NCBI GenBank assembly: GCA_030431825.1
Contig: JAUIIJ010000007.1
Coordinates: 1 to 64,000, forward strand
Origin: Alphaproteobacteria bacterium
GTDB lineage: Bacteria; Pseudomonadota; Alphaproteobacteria; Rhodobacterales; Rhodobacteraceae
Direction: 5' to 3'
Length of the DNA stretch: 64,000 nt
The position numbers and the translations under genes were made by a program. Shown in pieces: positions 18,124-27,638 of the stretch; positions within the stretch are counted from its first letter, which is position 1, and each line of letters opens with the position of its first letter. The notes beneath the pieces were generated by a model that saw only the letters and a program-made list of their open reading frames with translations, was not told the origin of the DNA and made no database searches.

Positions 18124-19319
18124 AGGGTGACGCTCCATTGCACGACCGGATAGGCGGATTTCCATCCGCGCTTGCGCCCCAGCGGCTGCGCCTGCGCCAG
18201 TTCGATCCGCAGCAGGGCGCCGCCATGCGCGTCGTGCGCCTGCGCCAGCAACGCTTCGCTTTCCAGCGTGACCGCGTTGGCCACCAGCCGCGTTCCCGAT
18301 TGCAGGTTGTCGACAAGCCATGCCAGCATCTCGCCAGACAACCCGCCGCCGATGAATACCGCGTTTGGCGGCGGCAGGTCGCCCAGTGCGTCGGGCGCAT
18401 GCCCCGTGACCACCCGCAGGCGATCCGCGCCCAGCTGGAGGGCGTTGCGTTCGATGCGGGCGGCGCGCTCGGGGTGGGGTTCGATCGCGGTTGCACCCAG
18501 GCTGTCATGGCTCAGCAGCCACTCGATGGCGATCGAGCCGCTGCCGCCGCCAATGTCCCAGAGATATTCGCCGGGTCGCGGTGCAAGCGCCGAGAGGGTC
18601 AGTGCGCGCATCGGGCTCTTGGTGATCTGCCCGTCGGTCTCGAACATGCTGTCCGGCTTGCCCACGGTCAGGGGCAGGGCGATGCCGTGCCCGGCAACCT
18701 CGATCCCGACGCAAACCGGATGGTGGATGTCGTCGAAATCCAGCGTTGCGGCTTGGCTGCGGCGTCGCCGTTCGCGCGGCCCGCCAAGCGCCTCGAGGAC
18801 ATGCAAATCGCTTTCGCCAAACCCTAGCGCCGTGAGCAGTTCGGCCAGGTCTGCAACCGCTGCGCCGTCGCGCAACAGCACAATCACGCGTTGCCCCGGT
18901 GCCAGATGCGTGCGTATCCGGGGCAGGGGAGCGGCGTGCAGGCCCAGCGTCACGGTGCGTTCCAGGGGCCAGCCCAGCCGGGCGGCAGCGAGCGCAAAGA
19001 CCGATACGCCGGGCAGCGCGCACCATTCGTCTGCCGCGAGTTGTCGCGCGATCACCGACCCCGCTCCGAACCAGAACGGGTCGCCAGAGGCAAGGGCGAC
19101 CACACGCCGCCCGCGCAACCCGAGCAATCGGGCAATGCCGTCGGCAAAGGGCACAGGCCATTCCAGCCGTTCCGCGCCCAGCTCCGGCAGCAGGTCCAGA
19201 TGCCGGCGCGGTCCCATGACGATTTCCGCCCGCTCCAGCGCTTCACGGCTTGCAGGCGGCAGCCCCTCCGGTCCATCTTCGCCCAACCCGACAATCGTCA
19301 ACCACGGAGCGTCAGCCAT
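18120..19319 (-). CDS. cobL: Precorrin-6Y C5,15-methyltransferase (decarboxylating) CobL
   Basis: CobL methylates C5 and C15 and decarboxylates the acetate at C12 to give precorrin-8X. The 399-residue protein is the usual fusion of a CbiE-type methylase (about 1-200; LTIVGLGEDGPEGL, ALASGDPFWFG) and a CbiT-type Rossmann methyltransferase (about 215-399; LWDIGGGSGSIAIEW). The ATG at 19319 shares the tetranucleotide CATG with the ATG of cobK on the other strand, so the two divergent genes overlap at their start codons. Confidence 0.95.
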   Translation of the reverse strand: MADAPWLTIVGLGEDGPEGLPPASREALERAEIVMGPRRHLDLLPELGAERLEWPVPFADGIARLLGLRGRRVVALASGDPFWFGAGSVIARQLAADEWCALPGVSVFALAAARLGWPLERTVTLGLHAAPLPRIRTHLAPGQRVIVLLRDGAAVADLAELLTALGFGESDLHVLEALGGPRERRRRSQAATLDFDDIHHPVCVGIEVAGHGIALPLTVGKPDSMFETDGQITKSPMRALTLSALAPRPGEYLWDIGGGSGSIAIEWLLSHDSLGATAIEPHPERAARIERNALQLGADRLRVVTGHAPDALGDLPPPNAVFIGGGLSGEMLAWLVDNLQSGTRLVANAVTLESEALLAQAHDAHGGALLRIELAQAQPLGRKRGWKSAYPVVQWSVTL

Positions 19320-20070
19320 GCCAGCAAAACTCCTGATCCTGGGCGGCACCGGCGAGGCAAGCGCACTTGCCCGCACCGTGGCCGGGGCCGGGTTGGACGC
19401 GGTGTTTTCCTATGCCGGTCGCGTGGATCGTCCGCGCGAACAGCCGGTTCCGGTACGGGTTGGCGGCTTTGGCGGCGCAGATGGGCTGGCGCAGTTCCTG
19501 CGGTCGCAGGCGATCAGCCACGTGGTCGATGCCACGCACCCCTTTGCCGCGGGGATGAGCACCAACGCCGTCGCGGCGTGTGCGGCAACCGGCGTGCGGT
19601 TGATCGCGCTGACCCGCGCGCCATGGAGCGCCGGACCACGGGATCGATGGACACATGTGGCCGATATCGCCGCGGCGGTCGATGCGCTGGCCGGTGCGCC
19701 CCGGCGGGTGTTCCTTGCGGTCGGGCGCATGCATCTGGGGGCCTTTGCAGCCCGGTCGCAGCATCGCTACCTGCTGCGGCTTGTCGATCGACCCGAGGCG
19801 CTGCCCCTGCAGGGGGCGGATCTGGTGATCGACCGGGGTCCGTTCAGCGTTGAATCCGACAGGGCGTTGTTGCAGCAACACCGGATCGAACTGGTGGTTT
19901 CCAAGAATTCCGGGGGCACCGGCGCGCGCTCCAAGATCGACGCGGCGCGGCAATTGGGGCTGCCGGTGCTGATGATCGACCGGCCTGTCATTCCCGCGCG
20001 AGACGAGGCACGGACGCCGGCGCAGATTATGGAGTGGCTGGCTCATTCCGGCGTGAACCTTGGCGTGTAG
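19318..20070 (+). CDS. cobK: Precorrin-6A reductase CobK
   Basis: CobK reduces the macrocycle of precorrin-6A with NADPH. The 250-residue protein begins MPAKLLILGGTGEASALAR, a dinucleotide-binding start typical of CobK/CbiJ, and has VVDATHPFA and VVSKNSGGTGARSKIDAAR near the end. The start at 19318 is supported by a GGAG eight bases upstream; the much longer open frame to the left is antisense of cobL. It is the only gene of the 14.9-28.1 kb cob block on this strand: divergent from cobL at overlapping start codons and overlapping the end of cobJ by 28 bases. Confidence 0.94.
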   Translation: MPAKLLILGGTGEASALARTVAGAGLDAVFSYAGRVDRPREQPVPVRVGGFGGADGLAQFLRSQAISHVVDATHPFAAGMSTNAVAACAATGVRLIALTRAPWSAGPRDRWTHVADIAAAVDALAGAPRRVFLAVGRMHLGAFAARSQHRYLLRLVDRPEALPLQGADLVIDRGPFSVESDRALLQQHRIELVVSKNSGGTGARSKIDAARQLGLPVLMIDRPVIPARDEARTPAQIMEWLAHSGVNLGV

Positions 20071-20795
20071 ACGATTGGCGATCTGCTGGTGTCCACGACG
20101 CGCGTGCGGGATGAGCCGACGATCACCACGGTCCGCATGTCGGCCATGTCCGGGGTCGCATTGCCCAGCGTCGTGACGTTCAGGTTCTCTTCCGGCGTGG
20201 ATACGGCCCGCGCGAACAGGATCACCCTGTCGGGACCGCAGGCGTCGCGCAACAGGTGCAACGTCTTTTCAAATCCTTCCGGGCGGGATTTCGAGCGCGG
20301 ATTGTAGAACGCCATGGCGAAATCGCCCTCGACCGCAAGGCGCAGGCGCTTTTCGATGAGGTCCCACGGTTTGAGGTTGTCACTCAGGTTGATGGCGCAG
20401 AAATCATGGCCGAGCGGCGCCCCTGCGCGGGCGGCGGCGGCCAGCATCGCCGTGATTCCTGGCAAGACGGATATATCCAGGTCGCGCCAGTTCGCCGGAC
20501 CGGCCTCAACGGCCTCGAACACCGCCGCCGCCATTGCGAACACGCCGGGGTCGCCCGATGAAACGATCACGACCCGTCGCCCCCGTGCCGCCAGATCGAG
20601 TGCGTGGCGCGCACGGTCCAGTTCCACGCGGTTGTCGCTGGCATGCAGGGTCAGCCCGTCGCGCGGCGCGATGCGGGCGACATAGGGGATATAGCCGATC
20701 ACATCGGTCGCCTCTGCCAGAGCCGCCGTCACTTCCGGTGTCACAAGCGCCTGATCGCCCGGTCCCAGCCCTGCGATACGAACCCTGCCTCTCAT
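20043..20795 (-). CDS. cobJ: Precorrin-3B C17-methyltransferase CobJ
   Basis: CobJ methylates C17 and contracts the ring to give precorrin-4. The 250-residue protein starts MRGRVRIAGLGPGDQALVTP and contains VVIVSSGDPGVFAMA, VLPGITAMLAAAARAGAPLG and the family block FAMAFYNPRSKSR. The start at 20795 overlaps the stop of cobI as ATGA; the N-terminal extension of the open frame is shadow sequence. It is the last gene of the leftward operon that begins behind the second cobalamin riboswitch. Confidence 0.95.
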   Translation of the reverse strand: MRGRVRIAGLGPGDQALVTPEVTAALAEATDVIGYIPYVARIAPRDGLTLHASDNRVELDRARHALDLAARGRRVVIVSSGDPGVFAMAAAVFEAVEAGPANWRDLDISVLPGITAMLAAAARAGAPLGHDFCAINLSDNLKPWDLIEKRLRLAVEGDFAMAFYNPRSKSRPEGFEKTLHLLRDACGPDRVILFARAVSTPEENLNVTTLGNATPDMADMRTVVIVGSSRTRVVDTSRSPIVYTPRFTPE

Positions 20796-21520
20796 GGCCG
20801 GCGCCCCTGGCCATGCACGAGTATGATCGAGAAATAGGGTGCCGCGACGCATGACACCTCGCTGAGCGGCGTGACGGTCTGGTCGGGCATGGCGGCGTGT
20901 TCCACCAGCCACGCCCGGTCGGAGAGACCGCTGCGCGCAAGGGCGCGGCACACCTTGTCGAAATTGCGCCCTATCTTCATGACCACCAGCGCATCGGTAT
21001 CGGCCATGTGACGCACAAGGGCGTCTTCGGACAGGGTTCCCATCAGCACGGTCAGGACATCGTCACCCCAGGTGATCGGGGTTCCGGTCGCCGTCCATGC
21101 GCCGGACATCCCGGTCACGGCGGGAACCACGTTGACCGGAACCTTGCCGTGCAGGCGGCTGTAGAGATGCATGAACGAGCCGTAGAAAAACGGATCGCCC
21201 TCGCACAATACGATGACATCCTCGCCCGACCGTGCCAGCGAAGTCAGGCGTTCGGTACAGTCGGCGTAGAAATCCGACAGCATCCGGTTATAGCGTGGAT
21301 CGCTTAGCGGGATCTCGGTGGTGACCGGGTATTCCATCGGGAATTCGACCGCGTTTTCCGGCAGCAGGTCTTCAACGGTGGCGCGTGCCCGCCCGACATG
21401 CCCGGCCTTGCGGAAATAGGCCACGTGCCGCGCCCCGCGCAGCAGTCGGTCTGCACGCACGCTCATCAGGTCGGGATCGCCGGGGCCCAGACCGACGCCG
21501 TATATCGTGCCGGTGCTCAT
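20792..21520 (-). CDS. cobI: Precorrin-2 C20-methyltransferase CobI
   Basis: CobI adds the C20 methyl group to precorrin-2, giving precorrin-3A. The 242-residue protein begins MSTGTIYGVGLGPGDPDLMS and shows VIVLCEGDPFFYGSFMHLY and VPAVTGMSGAW, the standard methylase blocks for this enzyme. The start at 21520 is set by the ATGA overlap with cobH, and the stop overlaps cobJ likewise. Confidence 0.95.
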   Translation of the reverse strand: MSTGTIYGVGLGPGDPDLMSVRADRLLRGARHVAYFRKAGHVGRARATVEDLLPENAVEFPMEYPVTTEIPLSDPRYNRMLSDFYADCTERLTSLARSGEDVIVLCEGDPFFYGSFMHLYSRLHGKVPVNVVPAVTGMSGAWTATGTPITWGDDVLTVLMGTLSEDALVRHMADTDALVVMKIGRNFDKVCRALARSGLSDRAWLVEHAAMPDQTVTPLSEVSCVAAPYFSIILVHGQGRRP

Positions 21521-22146
21521 TCCGCGCGGCTCGCAATGGCGTTGATCGCGGCGACGGTGATCGCGGATCCGCCCAACCGGCCCTTGACGATACAGCAGGG
21601 GGCGGGCTGCGCCGCCCACAGGGCATCCTTGCTCTCGACCGCGCCGACGAACCCGACAGGGCAGCCGATGATTGCCGCCGGGCGCGGGCAAGCGGGGTCT
21701 TCCAGCATGTTGAGCAGGTGGAAGAGGGCGGTCGGTGCGTTGCCGATTGCCACGATTGCCCCATCGAGGCGGGGCCGCCACAATTCCAGCGCCGCGGCGG
21801 ACCTTGTATTGCCCATGCCTGCGGCCAGCGCCCGCACGCGCGGGTCGTGCAGGGTACAGACAATCTCGTTGTCGGCGGGCAATCGTGCGCGGGTGATGCC
21901 TTCGCTGACCATGCGGGCATCGCACAGTACAGGCGCGCCGTCGTCCAGCGCGGCACGGGCGGTCGCGACAAACTGCGGAGAGAAATGGATGAATTCTTCC
22001 AGACCGACCATGCCGGCGGCATGGATCATGCGCACCGCGACCTGTTCCTCGTCGGCGTCAAACCGGTCCAGGTCGGCTTCGGCGCGGATGGTGGCAAAGG
22101 ACTGCGCATAGATCGCCGCGCCATCGGTTTCATATTCGTAAGGCAT
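21517..22146 (-). CDS. cobH: Precorrin-8X methylmutase CobH
   Basis: CobH moves the methyl group from C11 to C12, turning precorrin-8X into hydrogenobyrinic acid. The 209-residue protein has the family segments MIHAAGMVGLEEFIHFSP (the active-site His lies here), ALAAGMGNTRSAAALELW and IGCPVGFVGAVESKDAL. Its ATG shares a base with the cobG stop (TGATG) and its stop overlaps cobI. Confidence 0.95.
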   Translation of the reverse strand: MPYEYETDGAAIYAQSFATIRAEADLDRFDADEEQVAVRMIHAAGMVGLEEFIHFSPQFVATARAALDDGAPVLCDARMVSEGITRARLPADNEIVCTLHDPRVRALAAGMGNTRSAAALELWRPRLDGAIVAIGNAPTALFHLLNMLEDPACPRPAAIIGCPVGFVGAVESKDALWAAQPAPCCIVKGRLGGSAITVAAINAIASRAE

Positions 22147-23273
22147 CAGGTCAGGTCCGTCAGGGTCAGCAGGTCATCGGGTGTCAGGTCACGCATCGCA
22201 GGCTCATCCCCCGTGCGCCCGTGTTTTACAAGATCAAATCGCCCCGCGCGGCCCACAAGCGTCACATCCGCGGGGGTGCTGCGGGCGCAGCCCTTGGCGC
22301 AGCCCGAGACATGCAGGCTGCCCCGGGTCCGGGGTGCGAGCGCGCGGGCGATGGCGCGGGTTTCAATTTCGGCCTGGGGGCAGAAGGGAGCGCCGGCGCA
22401 GGCATCGGCGCAGAGCAGCGGGTCGCCGCGTTGGGTTATGAAGGCCCCCGGATCGGTCGCGGCGGCGCTTTCCAGAAGGAACATGCGCCAGGGCGTGACG
22501 CGCAGGGCGCTGGCCCCCGTCCTCTGGATCAGAGAGGTCAAGGCATCGGCATCGAGTTGTCCGAACGGCGCACCATAGAGCATGCCCATGTCATGCGGGC
22601 CGGGCTGGCACAGCGCCGTGTCGCGGACGGCCGGCGTGCCGCGCCAGATGTCGGGCAGCGGATGGGCGGCAATCAGCCGCGCCATGCGGCGCAGATGCGG
22701 TGTGCAGTTTTCCGAGAACCATCGGGCGAGGGCAATCGCGGTTCCGATGGCGTCGGTCTCGGCCACGGCAAGGCCGGTTTCCGCGCCATCCGCGCGCAGG
22801 ATCAGACCGGTCTGTCCGCGCTCGAACCGGATATCGGCAGAGCACTCCGCGAGCATCGGGGCAGGGCCGGTATCAATGGCAAACCCGAACTTGGCCGGAA
22901 GCGCGGGCAATTCGCCGAGACGGTCGGTCAGGTTTCGGGCCAGCCGGACGGTGAGGTCGTCATTGTCATGGAAGGGTGAAACGAGAATATTTCGCCGGGT
23001 TTCGAGGGCCGGGTCTGCATCCAGCAGGTCGAGCGCGGCCAGCTCTGCGAGCAGGGCCGCGTGATCGTCCTGTTTTATGCCGCGCAATTGCAGGTTTGCG
23101 CGATTGGTCAGGTCGATCGTGCCATTGCCATATCGCAGGGCGGCGGCGCAGAGGCCGAGCGCCTGTTTTCGGTCAAGGCGCGCCAGGCGCGGACGCACCC
23201 GGACCACCAGCCCGTCGCCGGACATCATCGGTCGATAGGCGCCCGGGCACCAGCCCCTGACCTGCGCGCTCAT
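22146..23273 (-). CDS. cobG: Precorrin-3B synthase CobG
   Basis: CobG is the oxygen-dependent monooxygenase that forms precorrin-3B, so its presence marks the aerobic route. The 375-residue protein resembles sulfite/nitrite reductases: an N-terminal ferredoxin-like repeat (GDGLVVRVRPRLARLD, TNRANLQLRG) and C-terminal cluster ligands in CADACAGAPFCPQAE and VSGCAKGCARS. The start overlaps the cobN stop as ATGA. Confidence 0.93.
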   Translation of the reverse strand: MSAQVRGWCPGAYRPMMSGDGLVVRVRPRLARLDRKQALGLCAAALRYGNGTIDLTNRANLQLRGIKQDDHAALLAELAALDLLDADPALETRRNILVSPFHDNDDLTVRLARNLTDRLGELPALPAKFGFAIDTGPAPMLAECSADIRFERGQTGLILRADGAETGLAVAETDAIGTAIALARWFSENCTPHLRRMARLIAAHPLPDIWRGTPAVRDTALCQPGPHDMGMLYGAPFGQLDADALTSLIQRTGASALRVTPWRMFLLESAAATDPGAFITQRGDPLLCADACAGAPFCPQAEIETRAIARALAPRTRGSLHVSGCAKGCARSTPADVTLVGRAGRFDLVKHGRTGDEPAMRDLTPDDLLTLTDLT

Positions 23274-26200
23274 GTCCTGCTCCCGATTGCCGCACGGATC
23301 GAGTTGCGCCGGGTTGTCCAGAGGCCGGACTCGTGCAGGGCGCGGAACCTGTCCTGCATGGCGCGGTGGGCTTCGGGGTTGGTTTCCGCAAGAAAGCGAT
23401 CAACGGACTCATCGCCAAGCGTTGCGTCGTGGTAGAGATCAAAGAGATGCGGCGCGACCGCATCGGCCAGGTTCGCGAAAGCGGCCATATGGTCGAGCGT
23501 CGCCGCGATTTCTGCCGCGCCACGGAAACCATGCCGCTGCATCCCCCTTATCCAGCCGGGATTGGCCGCGCGGGCATGTACCACGCGGGCCACTTCCTCG
23601 GGCAGCGTGCGGGCGCGGGGTGTGGCCGGGTTGCTGTTGTCCAGATGATAGAGCGTCGCCTCGCCGCCGGTCTCTGCCTTGGCGGCGGCAAAGCCGGCCT
23701 CGTGCGTGGCATAATCATTGGCCAGCAGCAGGTCGGTTTCCGCCAGATCCTGCAAATGCACAAAGGCATCGGCCCGCGCCACCCTGTCGCGGATACCATC
23801 GTCATCGCGCGCGACATGCGCCCCCTCCAGGGCATATGCGCTGGCGTTCAACCACGCCTTGCCTGCCTGTGCGCGGGCTTCTTCCGTATAGGTCTCTGGC
23901 AGGTCGCCCATGCCGAGCCCATAGCTGCCGGGGGCGGGCCCAAAGACGCGCGCGGCCGGAGCCTGTCCGGCATAGGGGTTCCAGTCGGCGGCTTCTTCCC
24001 GTTCGGCAAGGGCGCGCACCGCCTGTCCGAACAACGCCGAGAGCGACGGGAACACGTCGCGAAACAGGCCCGATACCCGCAGGGTGACATCCAGCCGGGG
24101 TCGGTCAAGCTCGGTGATCGGCAAGACCTCGATGCCCGAAACACGTTCGCTGCCCGGATCCCAGACCGGCCTGACCCCCAGAAGGTGCAGCGCCATCGCA
24201 AATTCCTCGCCTGCGGTGCGCATGGTTGCCGAGCCCCAGAGATCGACGATCAGCCCGCTGGGATAATCGCCTTCGTCCTGCAGATAGCGGCGCACCAGTT
24301 CCTCGGCCAGTTTCACGCCCTGCGCGTGGGCGCTGCGGGTGGGCACCGAGCGGGGATCGGTGGTATAGAGATTGCGCCCGGTGGGCAGTACGTCGGTCCG
24401 CCCGCGATAGGGAGATCCCGACGGACCTGCCTCGACGCGACGACCCTGCAGCGCATGGATCAGACCGGTGCGTTCGGCATCTGCGGTCATCGGGGCGTCA
24501 AACGGGCTGGACGTCCGGGGGGCGCGGCCAAAGACATGCAGCCCGTCGCCAAACTGGCTTTCCTTGATGTCGCAGACAAACCGGTCGATCCGGGTGATCG
24601 CTTCGGCGGTACTGGCAGCGCGGTCAAGGCCGAGATCGTCCTCGACTCCGATGGCCTGCGCCTCGGACCGGATGTCGGCTTGCAGGCGGTCGCGGCGGCG
24701 CGGGTCCAGACCGTCGGCGTTCGAGAACTCGTCGAGCAGTGTCTCCAGCCGTACCATCCGATCGGGTGTCTCGCTGCTGCGCAGGGGCGGTGGCACGTGG
24801 CCGAGCGTCACGGCGCCGATTCGCCGCTTGGCCTGTGCCGCCTCGCCGGGATCGTTGACGATGAACGGATAGATTACCGGCAGATCGCCGATCAGCGCCT
24901 CGGGCCAGCAGCCATCCGACAGGGCCACCGCCTTGCCGGGCAGCCACTCCAGCGTGCCGTGCGCTCCGATATGGATCAGCGCATCGGCGGCGAGCGCATG
25001 GCGCAGCCAGAGATAGAACGCGACATAGCCGTGGCGGGGGACGCGCGACAGGTCATGATAGTCGTCGTCGCGGCTGGCGGGCTGCCCGCGCTCGGGTTGC
25101 AGGGCGACGATTGCCTTGCCGCGCCGCAGGGCGGTGAACCGCATCGCGCCATCGACACAGGCGGGGTCGTCCTCGGGCAGGCCCCAGGTTGCGCTCAGAT
25201 CGTCACGCAGCGTGTCGGGCAGGGTCGCGAGAGCGGATTCGTAGGCCTCGACCGGCCAGTCGATCCGGGCGGTGGCCAGCGCCGTATCGAGCGCGGTGCC
25301 CGGCGCGGAGTCATAGCCTTGCCCGTGCAGGTCGGCGAGGATCGCCTGCGCCGAGGCCAGAGCATCCAGCCCGACCGCATGGGCCATTTGCCAGTCCTTG
25401 CCGGGATAGGTTGAGAGCACGAGAACCGGCACCTTGTCCGGATCCGGCTTCTGTGCGAGGCGTACCCATCCGGCGACCCGGTCAGCAATCGCGCTGATCC
25501 GGGCCGGCACCGGTTGATGGGTGTGGCGGGCGAATTGCAGCGCCTCGTCGCGCGTATCCGGTTCCTTGAAGCTGGCAACCCCGGCGAGAATGCGGCCATC
25601 GACCTCGGGCAGAACCACGTGCATGGCAAGATCGGCAGGGGACAACCCGCGTTCTGCTTCGGCCCACGCGGTCCGTGACGATGTTGCGAGAGCGACCTGA
25701 AAGACCGGGGCGTGCGCCACGTCCAGCGGCGATGCGCCGCTCTCTCCGCGGCCGGAAAAGGCCGTGGCGTTGACGATGGCATCCGGCGCGAGTGCTTCGA
25801 CCTGCCGCGCGAGCCAGCCCGCCGCCTCGGAGGCCTTGAGCGACGGGACGAACAGGGCGCCGACGTCAAAGCCCCGTGCCCGAAACGCGCCGAACATGGC
25901 CTCGACCGGGGCGAGGTCCGCCGCCGCGAGATAGGCGCGGTAAAACGTGATCAGGATGCGGGGCCGGTCATTGTCAGCGAACATGGTTGCCGGGCAGGTC
26001 ACTCCCTGTTCCGGCGTCCATGCGCCCACCTGCGGCAGCGTCTTGGCCCCGAGCACCGGCCCGGCATAGAGCCCGGCCGCCAGCGCGAATTGCGCCAGTG
26101 CCGCCTGCGCCGCGACGGTTCCGCCGCTGTCGCAGAGATGTTGCAGGCGCCTCAGGGTCGAGCGGGGCAGGGTCGAATAGTCGTCAAGGCGCGGGTCCGC

Positions 26201-26566
26201 CCGGCCATCGGCAGGCAGCACGGCAACCGCCAGCCCCTTGTTCGCGGCGAGTGCCTGCACCTGCTGCAGACCGTAGGACCAGTAGGGCACGCCGCCGATC
26301 AGGCGGATCAGGATGCCTTTGGCCCCGCTCATGGTCTGTTCGACATAGGTGTCGACCGAAAGCGGGTGTTTCAGCGCCGCGAGATTGGCCAGGCGCAACG
26401 AGGGCATTCGCCCTTCCGGGCCGCCGCCGCGATGCCAGCCTGACGCAAAGGCACCAAGATCGCTGTCGGAAAAGGACAGAACCACCAGATCCGCCGGGCT
26501 CTGGCCCAGATCGGTGGGGGTTTCCGTTTCTTCCAGCCCGTGGCTTTCGCGAAAGACGACATGCAT
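23270..26566 (-). CDS. cobN: Cobaltochelatase subunit CobN
   Basis: CobN is the large, porphyrin-binding subunit of the ATP-dependent cobaltochelatase that inserts cobalt into hydrogenobyrinic acid a,c-diamide. The 1098-residue protein shows the CobN/BchH-family blocks GAHGTLEWLPGKAVALSD, YPFIVNDPGEAAQAKRR and LYTTDPRSVPTRSA. It is somewhat shorter than CobN of about 1250 residues in some species but has a normal start and end. The partner subunits CobS and CobT are not in this window. It lies between cobW and cobG in one leftward operon. Confidence 0.95.
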   Translation of the reverse strand: MHVVFRESHGLEETETPTDLGQSPADLVVLSFSDSDLGAFASGWHRGGGPEGRMPSLRLANLAALKHPLSVDTYVEQTMSGAKGILIRLIGGVPYWSYGLQQVQALAANKGLAVAVLPADGRADPRLDDYSTLPRSTLRRLQHLCDSGGTVAAQAALAQFALAAGLYAGPVLGAKTLPQVGAWTPEQGVTCPATMFADNDRPRILITFYRAYLAAADLAPVEAMFGAFRARGFDVGALFVPSLKASEAAGWLARQVEALAPDAIVNATAFSGRGESGASPLDVAHAPVFQVALATSSRTAWAEAERGLSPADLAMHVVLPEVDGRILAGVASFKEPDTRDEALQFARHTHQPVPARISAIADRVAGWVRLAQKPDPDKVPVLVLSTYPGKDWQMAHAVGLDALASAQAILADLHGQGYDSAPGTALDTALATARIDWPVEAYESALATLPDTLRDDLSATWGLPEDDPACVDGAMRFTALRRGKAIVALQPERGQPASRDDDYHDLSRVPRHGYVAFYLWLRHALAADALIHIGAHGTLEWLPGKAVALSDGCWPEALIGDLPVIYPFIVNDPGEAAQAKRRIGAVTLGHVPPPLRSSETPDRMVRLETLLDEFSNADGLDPRRRDRLQADIRSEAQAIGVEDDLGLDRAASTAEAITRIDRFVCDIKESQFGDGLHVFGRAPRTSSPFDAPMTADAERTGLIHALQGRRVEAGPSGSPYRGRTDVLPTGRNLYTTDPRSVPTRSAHAQGVKLAEELVRRYLQDEGDYPSGLIVDLWGSATMRTAGEEFAMALHLLGVRPVWDPGSERVSGIEVLPITELDRPRLDVTLRVSGLFRDVFPSLSALFGQAVRALAEREEAADWNPYAGQAPAARVFGPAPGSYGLGMGDLPETYTEEARAQAGKAWLNASAYALEGAHVARDDDGIRDRVARADAFVHLQDLAETDLLLANDYATHEAGFAAAKAETGGEATLYHLDNSNPATPRARTLPEEVARVVHARAANPGWIRGMQRHGFRGAAEIAATLDHMAAFANLADAVAPHLFDLYHDATLGDESVDRFLAETNPEAHRAMQDRFRALHESGLWTTRRNSIRAAIGSRT

Positions 26567-26581
26567 CGGAGCCGTGCTCTC

Positions 26582-27637
26582 CTATTCCGCGGCGACCGGG
26601 GTGCCGGTCAGGATGTCGTTGATCGCGGCGGTGTCGATATCGTCATGCTCGGCAATCACGACAAGACGGCCACGGCGCATTTCACCCGGTTTCCAGGGGC
26701 GATCGAACTGATGACGCACGCGCGCGCCGACCGCCTGCACCAGAAGCCGCATCGGCTTGCCCGCGACCGGGACATATCCCTTGACCCGCAGGATGTTCTT
26801 TTCGTTGGCCAGCCGCTCGATCCGCGTCACGAGGTCGGCGGGATCGGCCTGTTCCGGCAATTCGACGACAATGCTCTCGAAATCGTCATGTTCATGGTCA
26901 TCGGCCCCGTCGTGGTGGCTGGGACGTGCCTCCATGTCGTCTTCGGCTGCGGCCTCAAGGCCCAGGATCACACGGACATCCACGACACCTTCGGCAACTT
27001 CGACCACGGGCAGCGGGCGGGGGGCTTCGGCGGCGATGATCTCGCGCGCCCTGGCGATGCCCTCCGCACCGGCCAGATCGGGTTTGGTCAGCAGGATGAT
27101 GTCGGCACAGCTGATCTGGTCCTCGAACACTTCCGAGAGCGGGGTTTCGTGATCGATCGAATCATCGGCCATACGCTGGGCGTCGACGCGCGCGACATCG
27201 GGCGCGAACCGTCCGGTGGCCACGGCCTCGGCATCGGCGAGCGCGATCACGCCGTCCACGGTGATGCGGCTGCGGATATCGGGCCAGTCGAATGCCTTGA
27301 GCAGGGGTTTCGGCAGAGCCAGCCCGCTGGTCTCGATCAGGATGTGATCGGGGCGAGGCTCAAGCGCCATCAGGGCTTCGATGGTCGGGATGAAATCATC
27401 GGCGACGGTGCAGCAGATACAGCCGTTGGACAATTCCATGATATTCTCTTCCGGGCAGTCCGGGATCGCACAGGACTTCAGGATCTCGCCATCGACACCG
27501 ACATCGCCGAATTCATTGACCACCACCGCCAGCCGCTTGCCCTGCGGGTTCTGCATCAGGTGGCGGATCAGCGTGGTCTTGCCGGAACCGAGAAAGCCGG
27601 TGATCACGGTGACGGGCAGTTTGGACAGGTCGGACAT
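26582..27637 (-). CDS. cobW: CobW, GTPase metallochaperone
   Basis: CobW is a G3E GTPase thought to deliver cobalt to the CobNST chelatase. The 351-residue protein has GFLGSGKTT (about 13-21), the metal-binding CxCC motif in NGCICCTV, LLTKPDLAG, and a His/Asp-rich linker (SHHDGADDHEHDD) before the C-terminal domain. The start at 27637 (MSDLSKLPVT) lies one base beyond the stop of the DUF1636 gene; the longer open frame is that gene's antisense or alternative frame. Confidence 0.94.
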   Translation of the reverse strand: MSDLSKLPVTVITGFLGSGKTTLIRHLMQNPQGKRLAVVVNEFGDVGVDGEILKSCAIPDCPEENIMELSNGCICCTVADDFIPTIEALMALEPRPDHILIETSGLALPKPLLKAFDWPDIRSRITVDGVIALADAEAVATGRFAPDVARVDAQRMADDSIDHETPLSEVFEDQISCADIILLTKPDLAGAEGIARAREIIAAEAPRPLPVVEVAEGVVDVRVILGLEAAAEDDMEARPSHHDGADDHEHDDFESIVVELPEQADPADLVTRIERLANEKNILRVKGYVPVAGKPMRLLVQAVGARVRHQFDRPWKPGEMRRGRLVVIAEHDDIDTAAINDILTGTPVAAE

Positions 27638-27638
27638 G

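Noticed and set aside
18172..19317. Extended N-terminus for cobK
   Set aside because: The extension is antisense of cobL, rich in Arg/Ser/Pro, and CobK proteins begin at the LLILGGTG strand.
23333..25414. 693-residue plus-strand open frame inside cobN
   Set aside because: Antisense shadow of cobN; no recognisable domains or sensible ribosome site.
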